The notes beneath the pieces were generated by a model that worked only from the letters and a program-made list of their open reading frames with translations, ran no database searches and had not been told where the DNA came from. 40,641 nucleotides of DNA from Candidatus Cloacimonadota bacterium. GTDB taxonomy: Bacteria > Cloacimonadota > Cloacimonadia > Cloacimonadales > Cloacimonadaceae. Made by a program: the position numbers and the translations under genes. Of this stretch, positions 16,867 to 24,655 are shown piece by piece. How positions within the stretch are numbered: position 1 is the first letter of the stretch; each line of letters begins with the position of its first letter. The stretch covers positions 1-40,641 of the forward strand of contig JALOBM010000016.1 of NCBI GenBank assembly GCA_023228285.1. Direction: 5' to 3'.

Positions 16867-17900
16867 AGGATCTATATGTTCTAACCGGTTACGACGACTT
16901 TATCGGACAGACCCGCAAGCCCTGGATGAGCATAGAAACTAAGCTATTCATCGATGAATTGCACAAATGCGGATTTCAGGTGCATATACACGGCTTTCAT
17001 GAAGTGATAAACGGCAATATCTCACCCCAAAACCAGGATATCTATTATACTTTTAGCCATCGGGACAATCTACGGTATTACATCCGCGATTGCCTGTTGT
17101 ATCTGCAAGCCAGGGGAAACAGGCTGTTACCTCCGCTGGAGCTATTTCTGTGTCATGAAAACAAAGGCTGGCAGGAGCTTTTGAAGCAGAAGCTGGATAT
17201 TCATAGCCTGGATTACTACTATTTCAGTTCCAAACGAGAGATGGATTATTTCAATTTGAGTTTTCCCATGGTATTTAAGACCTTAACTGGATCAAACGGA
17301 ACGGGAGTAGCGCTGGTGCATAGCAAAGAAGATGTGTATAAACAGCTTGATAAGCACGAAAAGCATCCGGGGGCGATACAAAAGCTGGATTTCTGGCGGC
17401 GGAAGCATCTACGCAAAAACAAACAGTTTCCAGGCTACCCCGGCTACGATGTATATAAGGATGCTCTGTGCTATGCTGATTACATTAGTAAAGAGATACC
17501 CTTTATTTTGCAGCAGTTTGTCCCCGGCCTCAATTTTGACTACCGGGTGATAGTATTGGGAGACAAATACTTCATTAGCAAGCGCCACACTAGGGAAGGA
17601 GATTTCAGAGCCAGCGGAACCAAGCTCTTCGATTTTACGATATCGAAACCCGAGCCGGCCTTGACTGCAGCAAAAAAACTCTTTGAAACTTTCAATTCAC
17701 CCTTCCTCGCTGTAGATTTGGGCGAGGACGATGCCGGCAACCTGTATCTTTTTGAATTTCAAGCTCAGCATTTTGGGATAAACATCATCGTAAGAGGCAA
17801 AGGTTACTATACTTTTAGCGATGGAGAATGGGTATTCAAAAACAACGATGCTATGTTTGAACAGCACATGGCTCGCAGCATTGCCTGGTATCTGCAATAA
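16863..17900 (+). CDS. ATP-grasp family protein in the glycan operon
   Basis: A 345-residue protein with an ATP-grasp core, as in RimK and D-Ala-D-Ala ligase relatives. FPMVFKTLTGSNGTGVALV (about 135-153) is the flexible ATP-binding loop with its lysine, IPFILQQFVPGLNFDYRVIVLG follows, and PFLAVDLGEDDAGNLYLFEFQ carries the metal-binding acidic residues. ATP-grasp enzymes activate a carboxylate as acyl phosphate and join it to an amine or thiol. Here it lies between the heptosyltransferase and a glycerophosphotransferase-like gene, with overlapping start and stop codons. Attachment of an amino acid or similar group to the glycan or its lipid is a reasonable guess, but the substrate is unknown. 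Confidence 0.75.
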   Translation: MKDLYVLTGYDDFIGQTRKPWMSIETKLFIDELHKCGFQVHIHGFHEVINGNISPQNQDIYYTFSHRDNLRYYIRDCLLYLQARGNRLLPPLELFLCHENKGWQELLKQKLDIHSLDYYYFSSKREMDYFNLSFPMVFKTLTGSNGTGVALVHSKEDVYKQLDKHEKHPGAIQKLDFWRRKHLRKNKQFPGYPGYDVYKDALCYADYISKEIPFILQQFVPGLNFDYRVIVLGDKYFISKRHTREGDFRASGTKLFDFTISKPEPALTAAKKLFETFNSPFLAVDLGEDDAGNLYLFEFQAQHFGINIIVRGKGYYTFSDGEWVFKNNDAMFEQHMARSIAWYLQ

Positions 17901-18916
17901 TGGTATTTTCGTATTATCTACTCAAACCTATTTACAGTGCGGCATGGCAGCTATTGAACCTGCTGAGAAAGCGCAGAGAGACTGTGTTTTATTGTCACAC
18001 TCCGGTGGATTTGGAGATCTGGCAACCGGTGCAGAAATACCTCAAGCCCATCCCTATCGTTACCGATAAAGCTGATACGTTCAAATACCTGAAGAGTAGT
18101 GGCATATTGGTGCGTAGATTGCCTGTGTTCCCCAAAGCCGTGATCATGTGTCGGGTTTCCGCACACAAATTTCCGTGTTCCCGCGTGATCAAGATCGGCA
18201 TGATGCATGGTGCGTATCATTTCAAACGCCGTACTTCGGCAAAAAACTATTTGCCCTTTAGCCTCTATATGTTCAGCTCGCAGAAGGATCTGGACAATGC
18301 CGTGGAGATTGGAGTGCGTTGCGGAGCTGTGGGCGGATATCCCAAGCTGGATCCCTATCTGCCGCCAAAACCAGTGACAAAAGTAGCTGAAGCAAAACCA
18401 AAACTGCTATTTACCGCAACTTACGACAGCAGCGGCATGAGCGGGATTGAACTTTGGATAGACCACCTGCAGGAGCTGGTGGATAGATACGATATAGCCG
18501 TGAGCGTGCATCCATGGACAAATCCTGACTACATCAAACGTTTGCGGGAACTCAAAGGAATCCGATATATTGAGGAAAGTCCCCTGCAGTATATTGCAGA
18601 AGCCGATGCCTGTATTGTAGATACATCCTCCATCATCGCCGAGATATGCGCTCTAGATAAACCAATGGTAAGCTGGAGGCTGCCCGTAGCGCGCCGTTCG
18701 GTGCCGGAAGTGTATGACATCATTTCTGATATCAGCATCCAGATAGAGCGGTTTGGAGAGCTGGAAGGTGCCATAAAGCGCGTGTTGGAGCACCCAGGAG
18801 AGCATTCCATACAGAGGCAGAAAGCAAACGCCATCTTCTTTGATGCTCTGGATGGTAAAGCGGGAGAGCGCGCGGCAGGGCAGATCACAAAACTATTACC
18901 GGAATTGAAGCTATGA
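17900..18916 (+). CDS. CDP-glycerol glycerophosphotransferase-like protein
   Basis: A 338-residue protein resembling the C-terminal GT-B domain of the Glyphos_transf family (TagB/TagF). Recognisable parts are KIGMMHGAYHFKR, the GYPKLDPY motif, LLFTATYDSSG, SVHPWTNPDY, and ADACIVDTSSIIAEICALDKPMV near residue 230-255, the D-TSS-E segment that binds the CDP moiety in that family. It may transfer a polyol phosphate or act as a plain glycosyltransferase. A hydrophobic N-terminus (FSYYLLKPIYSAAW) may attach it to the membrane. Start and preceding stop share one base (TAATG). Confidence 0.7.
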   Translation: MVFSYYLLKPIYSAAWQLLNLLRKRRETVFYCHTPVDLEIWQPVQKYLKPIPIVTDKADTFKYLKSSGILVRRLPVFPKAVIMCRVSAHKFPCSRVIKIGMMHGAYHFKRRTSAKNYLPFSLYMFSSQKDLDNAVEIGVRCGAVGGYPKLDPYLPPKPVTKVAEAKPKLLFTATYDSSGMSGIELWIDHLQELVDRYDIAVSVHPWTNPDYIKRLRELKGIRYIEESPLQYIAEADACIVDTSSIIAEICALDKPMVSWRLPVARRSVPEVYDIISDISIQIERFGELEGAIKRVLEHPGEHSIQRQKANAIFFDALDGKAGERAAGQITKLLPELKL

Positions 18917-19656
18917 TGCTGTGTGATGCCCATTGTCATCTGGCAAACCTCTCGCAGATGATGCCGCTAAAGCCGCTACTTGAAGAATCACTGTCGCAAG
19001 GCATCAGCCACTATCTTTCCTCAGCACTTTGCAAAGAGGATCTGGAGTATTATGCACAAAACCGGGATCAAAAGGGAATTTGTCTGCGTTATAGTGCGGG
19101 AATCCATCCCTCTTTCGATGAATGTGATCTGGAACTAGCAGACTTGCGCAGGCTATGCGAGGAGAAACTGGTGTGGGCAATAGGGGAGATCGGGCTGGAC
19201 AGGAACAATCCGGATAAACAGGAGATGCAGGATACTTTTATCCGGCAGCTTGAGCTTGCCCGTTCATACAGTCTTCCGGTGGTACTGCACATCGTTGGGC
19301 ATCAGCAGGAAGCCTATAACATCCTGAGCCGCTATCCCTTACGTTATCTGATGCATGGCTATGCTGGTAGTGTGGAAGCCTTTCAGAGCTTCTTGAAGCT
19401 GGATTGTTATTTCACAATCAGCGAACGCATCTTAAGAGAGGATAAACGCATGCTGCTGAAGGCGATGCTGGATAGTGGGCGCTACCTTTTTGAGACTGAC
19501 ATCACCCGCTATTATGTGCAGGAGGGAGAGCATAATCCGCTATTGAGGCTTAAGAACGTTATTGCTCGCAGCGCAGAACTCTCCGGGATTCCGGTGGATA
19601 CACTAACAAAAGAGCAGGCGATAAACTGTAAGCGCCTTACCGGATATGACTTATGA
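18913..19656 (+). CDS. TatD-family metal-dependent hydrolase
   Basis: A 247-residue TIM-barrel protein of the TatD family of metal-dependent 3'-5' DNases. The metal ligands can be read as DAHCHL at the N-terminus, the glutamate in AIGEIGLDR (about residue 95), PVVLHIVGH, the histidine in LMHGYAG, and FETDITRYY (about 195). The family contributes to DNA repair and RNA/DNA turnover, and its role in the cell is broad. The start overlaps the upstream stop by four bases, so it is co-translated with the glycan genes, although a functional link is not obvious. Confidence 0.85.
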   Translation: MMLCDAHCHLANLSQMMPLKPLLEESLSQGISHYLSSALCKEDLEYYAQNRDQKGICLRYSAGIHPSFDECDLELADLRRLCEEKLVWAIGEIGLDRNNPDKQEMQDTFIRQLELARSYSLPVVLHIVGHQQEAYNILSRYPLRYLMHGYAGSVEAFQSFLKLDCYFTISERILREDKRMLLKAMLDSGRYLFETDITRYYVQEGEHNPLLRLKNVIARSAELSGIPVDTLTKEQAINCKRLTGYDL

Positions 19657-20420
19657 CGGATTTTTCCAGAACCGAACTGCTGGTAGGCACAGACGCCCTA
19701 AAGAGCTTGGCGTGCAACACGGTATGTATTGCCGGTCTGGGCGGAGTAGGGTCTTATGCTGTTGAAGCCTTGGCCAGAGCAGGCATCGGGCAATTTATTC
19801 TAATCGATTTTGATACTGTGAGTCCCAGTAACCTGAATCGTCAATTGCTCGCCACCCTATCCAGCATCAGTAAGCCTAAGACTGGACTGATGCAAGAGCG
19901 CATTCTGGAGATCAACGCAGAGGCGAAAGTTACCAGCCATCAGGTCTTTCTGGATGCGGAAAACAGAAATGAGCTAACCAGGGATGCGGATTTTGTGATC
20001 GATGCCATCGATAGTCTGGGCCCCAAGATCGGGCTCCTGGAATATCTCGCAAGAAACGGTAGGCGCTTCATCTCGGTGATGGGTGCCGGAAACAGGCTGG
20101 ATCCCTCCCAAATCCACTTGGACAAGATCAGTAAAAGCTACAATTGTCCCCTTGCGCGCAGAGTCCGTAAGTTTCTGCGCCGCAGAGGAGTGAAGCTGGA
20201 CTTTCCCTGTGTGTATTCCTCGGAGCTTGCCCTGGATACGCTGGACGATGTGGAAAGCAGTGATGAACTGATAATTGAGCGAGGCAGACAGCGGCAGACG
20301 ATTGGTTCCATCAGTTATATGCCGGCGATTATGGGCATGATGGCGGCAAGTTGGGTGATTCGATCCATCATCGATAAATATACTGTACAACCGCGGACGA
20401 AGCGGAGTGCATTCGTTTGA
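19653..20420 (+). CDS. tcdA: tRNA threonylcarbamoyladenosine dehydratase (TcdA/CsdL)
   Basis: A 255-residue E1-like adenylating enzyme. The nucleotide-binding loop VCIAGLGGVGSYAVEALARAG (about 25-45), ILIDFDTVSPSNLNRQ (the D-N-R segment contacting ATP) and DFVIDAIDSLGPKIGLL are characteristic of the MoeB/ThiF family. The SVMGAGNRLDP and PCVYSSE segments fit the TcdA branch, which cyclises t6A to ct6A at position 37 of ANN-decoding tRNAs. The ring-closure reaction is known for the family and not tested here. Start overlaps tatD by four bases. It is the last gene of the plus-strand operon; no intrinsic terminator is evident afterwards. Confidence 0.88.
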   Translation: MTDFSRTELLVGTDALKSLACNTVCIAGLGGVGSYAVEALARAGIGQFILIDFDTVSPSNLNRQLLATLSSISKPKTGLMQERILEINAEAKVTSHQVFLDAENRNELTRDADFVIDAIDSLGPKIGLLEYLARNGRRFISVMGAGNRLDPSQIHLDKISKSYNCPLARRVRKFLRRRGVKLDFPCVYSSELALDTLDDVESSDELIIERGRQRQTIGSISYMPAIMGMMAASWVIRSIIDKYTVQPRTKRSAFV

Positions 20421-20424
20421 GTTT

Positions 20425-20572
20425 CACGCAGATTACGCAGATTTTGTAGCGGCGCTCTCCAGGCTTAGGTGCGGCACCACCATTATTCAGCATTCATTTC
20501 TTCATCTTTTACTTGAAAACGAGCGCAAGCAAGTATTCAACGGTGCGTAGCGCCGTCAACTGCAGCACTGCA
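20425..20572. repeat. Degenerate dispersed repeat block, copy 2
   Basis: CACGCAGATTACGCAGATT (20425-20443) and a 27-base segment (20546-20572) ending AACTGCAGCACTGCA repeat the order seen at 10001-10099. A third version of the first motif is at 20768-20787 (CACGGAGATATCGCAGATCA). Variants of a short motif ending GTATTCAA also occur at 20532-20540 and near 20850. The whole 20421-20924 gap holds such repeats and palindrome B, with no supported gene. Confidence 0.6.
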
Positions 20573-20688
20573 ACACAAGACAACTCCGAACTAAGAGCCT
20601 CCCTCCCCATTCATTTGACTACGAGTGAAAGCGAGTACTTTTGCTCTACAGACAGAAGCGTTTTACCTTTCGCAATTGCCCTGTTTTA

Positions 20689-20750
20689 AAGCAGATATCA
20701 TCGGGTTATTATCGAGTGAGCACTGGATTATAACGCCTTTATATCAGCTT
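20689..20750 (+). repeat. 62-bp palindromic intergenic repeat, copy B
   Basis: Begins AAGCAGATATCATCGGG and ends ATATCAGCTT, with GTTAT/ATAAC as an inner stem and AGTG/CACT at the centre. Allowing for its reversed orientation, copy A matches it in about 53 of 62 positions by eye. One terminal base differs from the perfect inverted repeat. Confidence 0.85.
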
Positions 20751-20924
20751 CGGCACTGCTTGAATAGCACGGAGATATCGCAGATCATGGGGATTTGATA
20801 AGTGATCATCGCACCTCTGCGGCACAGTTCTACAGCGGAACGAAGTGGAGTATTCAACCAGCAGTCGGCATTTGTGGCGGACAGATGGTGCTTGCGTATC
20901 AATGCTAAGAGGAAGCCAACTCCC

Positions 20925-21911
20925 TCAATCCTTAGTGTTTTGCATCAGCCAGGAGCAAAATTTCGCCAAACCCTCCTCAAATTCGGTTTGGGGCTTGTAA
21001 TGTAAAGCTTCTTCTGCTTTGCTGATATCAGCATAGGTACACTCGACATCACCTGGCTGCATGTCCTTACAGCGAATCTTCGCTTTCTTTCCCAAAGCAT
21101 GCTCCAATCTCTTAATCATATCCTGCAGAGTGATAGGGCTGGAATTGCCCAAATTGTATATCTCATACAGCTTTTCGCTGGAATCTTCCAAGCGTTCAAT
21201 AGCTTTTATTACACCCTGAATAATATCGTCCACATAAGTATAATCTCTTGCGCTGGAGCCAGATCCGAACATGGTGATAGCTCTATCAGCCAATATATCC
21301 CGGGCAAACTTGTGAATCGCCAAATCCGGGCGCTGGCGCGGACCATAAACTGTGAAAAACCTAAGACAAATAGTGGAGATATCGTGGAGATAATGCCATG
21401 TATGACACATCAATTCCGCTGCTTTTTTGCTTGCGGCGTAGGGAGAAATGGGATTGTCCACCGGGTCACTTTCCGAGAAGGGTACCCGGTTGTTTCCGTA
21501 CACTGACGAGGAAGACGCAAAAACAAGCTTGTTTACGCCATAAGCGCGGCACATTTCCAAGAGTCGCAGCGTTCCCATGAGGTTTACGTCATAGTACAAA
21601 TCCGGATTTTGGATTGAGGGGCGAACTCCTGCCATGGCCGCTATATGGATCAACATATCGATATTATTGAAGGAGAATATATGATTCAGTGCTTGGGCAT
21701 CCCGGATATCGGCTTTGATAAAGCTGAAATTCGGCTGAGATAGCATATTTCGCAGATTTGCCAGCTTGATATCAGGATCGTAGAAATCACATAAATTGTC
21801 CAGGCAGATCACTTCTCCGCCTTGCTCCAATAAGGCTTCGCAAAGATGAGAACCGATAAAGCCCGCACCACCGGTTACCAGATATGTTCGTTTCAGAATA
21901 CTAGTCATCAT
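20925..21911 (-). CDS. UDP-glucuronate 4-epimerase-like SDR sugar epimerase
   Basis: A 328-residue extended short-chain dehydrogenase. The NAD-binding motif TGGAGFIGSHL is at residues 13-23, the SSSSVYG segment and the catalytic YAASKK (Tyr-x3-Lys) follow, and RFFTVYGPRQRPDLAIHKF is the signature stretch of the UDP-glucuronate and UDP-galacturonate 4-epimerase group. It would make a nucleotide sugar such as UDP-galacturonate for surface glycans, which fits the nearby glycosyltransferases on the other strand. Start is at one of two adjacent ATG codons (21911 or 21908); a longer frame to 22202 has no similarity to the family. It appears monocistronic. Confidence 0.88.
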   Translation of the reverse strand: MMTSILKRTYLVTGGAGFIGSHLCEALLEQGGEVICLDNLCDFYDPDIKLANLRNMLSQPNFSFIKADIRDAQALNHIFSFNNIDMLIHIAAMAGVRPSIQNPDLYYDVNLMGTLRLLEMCRAYGVNKLVFASSSSVYGNNRVPFSESDPVDNPISPYAASKKAAELMCHTWHYLHDISTICLRFFTVYGPRQRPDLAIHKFARDILADRAITMFGSGSSARDYTYVDDIIQGVIKAIERLEDSSEKLYEIYNLGNSSPITLQDMIKRLEHALGKKAKIRCKDMQPGDVECTYADISKAEEALHYKPQTEFEEGLAKFCSWLMQNTKD

Positions 21912-22111
21912 ACAGTCCAATAATACACGGATTCTTGATCCACAAATTTCTTTACAAGATTTATTTATCTTGGTTTCTGTCAAGAGATTCCCCGGTATCG
22001 TCAAGGATAATGAGATAAAGTGTCTTTGGAACATTGCCATCCGCAATGCAAAACTTGGAGAGCCGGATTGGAATCGTATCAGATATCGAAAAGACAACTG
22101 CCATAATCGGT

Positions 22112-22139
22112 GGAATTGTGGAATGATTTCCACAATTCC
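22112..22139. repeat. 12-bp perfect inverted repeat with 4-nt loop
   Basis: GGAATTGTGGAA (22112-22123) and TTCCACAATTCC (22128-22139) are perfectly complementary around TGAT. It lies about 200 bases upstream of the epimerase start and nearly 300 bases beyond the end of rnfB. No T-tract follows on either strand, so an operator or a cruciform/RNA hairpin is more likely than a terminator. Confidence 0.8.
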
Positions 22140-22240
22140 AGATAAGGGGGCTATAGTGCGTATTGCTAACAATCTGTAAAATATGGATATACATAAAATC
22201 ACGTTTTAGCCTGAAGTTTGCTCTGTATATATAAGACTCC

Positions 22241-22335
22241 TTATCGGTATCCCCTGCCGATAAACGTGGATGAAGAACCCACGATGAGCAACCTCCTAAG
22301 TCAAAATCCCGTGCCCCTCCACCAAGAGGGGCACG
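22241..22335. other. Three consecutive hairpins, candidate structured RNA or repeat element
   Basis: Three perfect stems follow each other: TTATCGG/CCGATAA (22241-22263, 9-nt loop), CGTGG/CCACG (22265-22283, 9-nt loop) and a 10-bp stem CGTGCCCCTC/GAGGGGCACG (22310-22335, 6-nt loop). Between the second and third, the minus strand has AGGAGG (22297-22292), nine bases before a GTG that opens a 13-codon frame ending at 22241. The strand and function are unknown. The 21912-22424 gap contains no convincing longer gene. Confidence 0.5.
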
Positions 22336-22368
22336 ATATTGATTCAAATGGCTCCTGCAGCAGGATAC

Positions 22369-22400
22369 AAAAAGAACCCGGAACAACAAGTGATCCGGGG
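22369..22400 (-). terminator. Intrinsic terminator of the rnf operon
   Basis: On the minus strand CCCGGA (22399-22394) pairs with TCCGGG (22382-22377) across an 11-nt loop, followed by TTC and then TTTTT (22373-22369). It begins 25 bases after the rnfB stop codon. Confidence 0.85.
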
Positions 22401-22424
22401 CTTAATGGTTTATCACAGATATTT

Positions 22425-23447
22425 TTACACCATTTGAATAGCCTTTTTGGGGCATTTGGCTACACACTGTTCGCAGCCGATACATTTATCCTTATCCACC
22501 GCATGAACCTGTTTCAATTCACCGTTTATGGCTTGAACTGGGCAGACCTTAGCGCAGATAGTGCAGCCGATGCATAGTTCCGGATTGATATCTGCTTTTT
22601 TGCGTTGTCCCGCCATGAGATCCAGGATAGTCTTAGAGGGGCAGACTGTGGCGCAGAGGCCGCAATTGATGCACTTATCATAATCGATGCGCGCCAGGTT
22701 GTTTTCTACCGTAATGGCTTGAACAGGGCATTTGCGGGAGCAGATGCCACAACCGATGCAGGGATGAGAGCTGCCGCACACTGCTTTAGCGTCCGGCCCC
22801 TTTTCTTTGGAGGAGCATTTGATGAATACTGTGCGATTGATGGGAACAAGCGTGATGAGATTGCGAGGGCATGCTTTCACGCAGGCACCGCAACCCGTAC
22901 ATTTGGAGTAGTCTATCACCCGCATTCCATTGGCATCGATGGAAATCGCATCAAACAAGCAAGCTTTCATGCAGTCATTTAAGCCCATACAACCCCAGCT
23001 GCAGCTATTGGGCCCGCCAGCGATGTTTGCAGCAGACTTGCAGGATTCCACACCTTCGTAGTTGTATTTCCAGCTGGTGTTGTTATAGCCACCGCAGCTG
23101 CAATGAATTACGGCTACTTTCTGTTCCATCGCTCCAGTATCCTGTCCCATTATCTTTGCGATCTGAGCCGCCACTTCCATACCGCCAGGGGCGCATTTAT
23201 TCACGGCTTCGCCTTCATTTACGATGCGTTCTGCGTAACCTGCGCATCCTGCCGCTCCGCAAGCGCCGCAATTGGCGCCGGGCAGGGTAGAGAGCACTTC
23301 TTCTACGCGGGGATCGATCTTCACTTCAAAGACTTTGGATGCGAAGGCGAGGATAAGGCCGAAAACCAGCCCCAGAGCGCCGATTATTATTACCGGTATT
23401 CCTATGGTAGTGAACATGGAGGCAGATTGTAATAATATAAAAGTCAC
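22425..23447 (-). CDS. rnfB: RnfB, iron-sulfur subunit of the Rnf complex
   Basis: A 340-residue membrane-anchored ferredoxin-like protein that receives electrons from reduced ferredoxin. A single N-terminal helix (GIPVIIIGALGLVFGLILAF) is followed by the Fe-S motif NCGACGAAGCAGY (about 58-70), the RnfB-type CSWGCMGLNDCMKAC region, and five CxxCxxCxxxCP motifs. This makes it longer than the two-cluster RsxB of Escherichia coli and similar to RnfB of acetogens. The start is a GTG with AGGAGG four bases before it; that site overlaps the rnfA stop. Last gene of the operon, before the terminator. Confidence 0.97.
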   Translation of the reverse strand: MTFILLQSASMFTTIGIPVIIIGALGLVFGLILAFASKVFEVKIDPRVEEVLSTLPGANCGACGAAGCAGYAERIVNEGEAVNKCAPGGMEVAAQIAKIMGQDTGAMEQKVAVIHCSCGGYNNTSWKYNYEGVESCKSAANIAGGPNSCSWGCMGLNDCMKACLFDAISIDANGMRVIDYSKCTGCGACVKACPRNLITLVPINRTVFIKCSSKEKGPDAKAVCGSSHPCIGCGICSRKCPVQAITVENNLARIDYDKCINCGLCATVCPSKTILDLMAGQRKKADINPELCIGCTICAKVCPVQAINGELKQVHAVDKDKCIGCEQCVAKCPKKAIQMV

Positions 23448-23456
23448 ATTTCCTCC

Positions 23457-24065
23457 TTAGATGTTGAAGCCCATGAAGCCGTAGAACGCCAGAGCCATTG
23501 TGCCTGCCAATATTAGAGCGATGGGCATGCCTCGCATGGCTTTGGGCAATTCCACTTTTTCCAAACGCTGGCGGATACCTGCCATTGCCAGCAGCACAAA
23601 GGTGAAGCCCACTCCGCTGAAGAAGCCGTTTAAGGTACTATCCAAGAAGTTGTAAGGAGTGACGCCATCACTGCGAAAAGCCTGGGTATTGATAATAGCA
23701 ACGCCCAAAACGGCGCAATTGGTTGTGATCAGAGGCAGATACACTCCCAAGGATTTGTACAGTGCCGGAGCATTCTTCTGGATCACCATTTCCACAAACT
23801 GAACCAGCGCAGCAATGGTAAGGATGAAAGCTATGGTTTGCAGATAGCTCAATCCGTAGGGCAATAACAAATACACATTGATCAGGAATGTAAACGCACT
23901 GGCAAGCGTCATTACGAAGATTACCGCCATGCCCATACCCATTGCGGAATCAAGCTTTTTGGATACTCCGAGGTAGGGGCAAAGTCCCAGGAAACGGGAG
24001 AGTACGAAATTCTGGATGAAGATGGCGGTCATCGCCATCACGAATAGTTCACCAAAGTATCCCAT
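23457..24065 (-). CDS. rnfA: RnfA membrane subunit
   Basis: A 202-residue integral membrane protein with six predicted helices. The segments QNFVLSRFLGLCPYLGVSKK (near residue 18), with its conserved cysteine, and LPLITTNCAVLGVA (about 110) are the RnfA/NqrE signatures. RnfA and RnfE form a pseudo-symmetric pair that holds a 2Fe-2S centre between their cysteines and takes part in ion-coupled electron transfer. Start and rnfE stop share one base (TAATG). Confidence 0.97.
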   Translation of the reverse strand: MGYFGELFVMAMTAIFIQNFVLSRFLGLCPYLGVSKKLDSAMGMGMAVIFVMTLASAFTFLINVYLLLPYGLSYLQTIAFILTIAALVQFVEMVIQKNAPALYKSLGVYLPLITTNCAVLGVAIINTQAFRSDGVTPYNFLDSTLNGFFSGVGFTFVLLAMAGIRQRLEKVELPKAMRGMPIALILAGTMALAFYGFMGFNI

Positions 24066-24655
24066 TATTTCTTCTCCTTCAACATGTTAATCAGCGCCAT
24101 CAAGAAGCCCAGAGTGATAAAAGCTCCGGGAGCCAGGATCGCCATCAGCATCGGATCATAGGTTTGCGGGGTGACCTTGATACCCAGCCAGGTGCCGGCA
24201 CCCAGGATTTCCCGGATGGTTGCTACCACGCTGAGAGAAAGGGTGAAACCCAGCCCCATACCGATGGCATCAGCTATGCTCATGATCACTGTGTTTCTAT
24301 TTGCAAAAGCTTCCGCACGGCCAAGGATGATGCAATTTACCACGATGAGGGGAATGAAGATTCCCAGACTTTTGTGCAGAGCGGGAATATAAGCCGACAT
24401 CACCATATCCACGATCGATACGAAGGCGGCAATCACCACTACATAGATCGGGATGCGGATGCTGGGCGGAGTGATATTCTTGATCAGAGAAATCATGATG
24501 TTTGAGCAGATTAGCACAAATGTGGCGGCAAGACCCATACCCAGGGCGTTTTGCACCGAAGTGGAAACGGCAAGAGTGGGGCACATGCCCAATACTATTA
24601 CAAAGATGGGATTCTCTTTGATAATACCTTTGGTTAGTTCTTTAATAAAGTTCAT
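24065..24655 (-). CDS. rnfE: RnfE membrane subunit
   Basis: A 196-residue membrane protein paralogous to RnfA, with inverted topology. FVIVLGMCPTLAVSTS (residues 18-33) and IPLIVVNCIILGRAEAFA (about 102-119) carry the paired cysteines that face those of RnfA, and the ILGAGTWLG segment is typical of RnfE/NqrD. It overlaps rnfG by four bases (ATGA). Confidence 0.97.
   Translation of the reverse strand: MNFIKELTKGIIKENPIFVIVLGMCPTLAVSTSVQNALGMGLAATFVLICSNIMISLIKNITPPSIRIPIYVVVIAAFVSIVDMVMSAYIPALHKSLGIFIPLIVVNCIILGRAEAFANRNTVIMSIADAIGMGLGFTLSLSVVATIREILGAGTWLGIKVTPQTYDPMLMAILAPGAFITLGFLMALINMLKEKK

Noticed and set aside
21961..22389. A 142-codon minus-strand frame through the hairpin-rich gap
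   Set aside because: It runs through the terminator and all hairpins, has no ribosome site at its start and no recognisable domain; the structures explain the region better.
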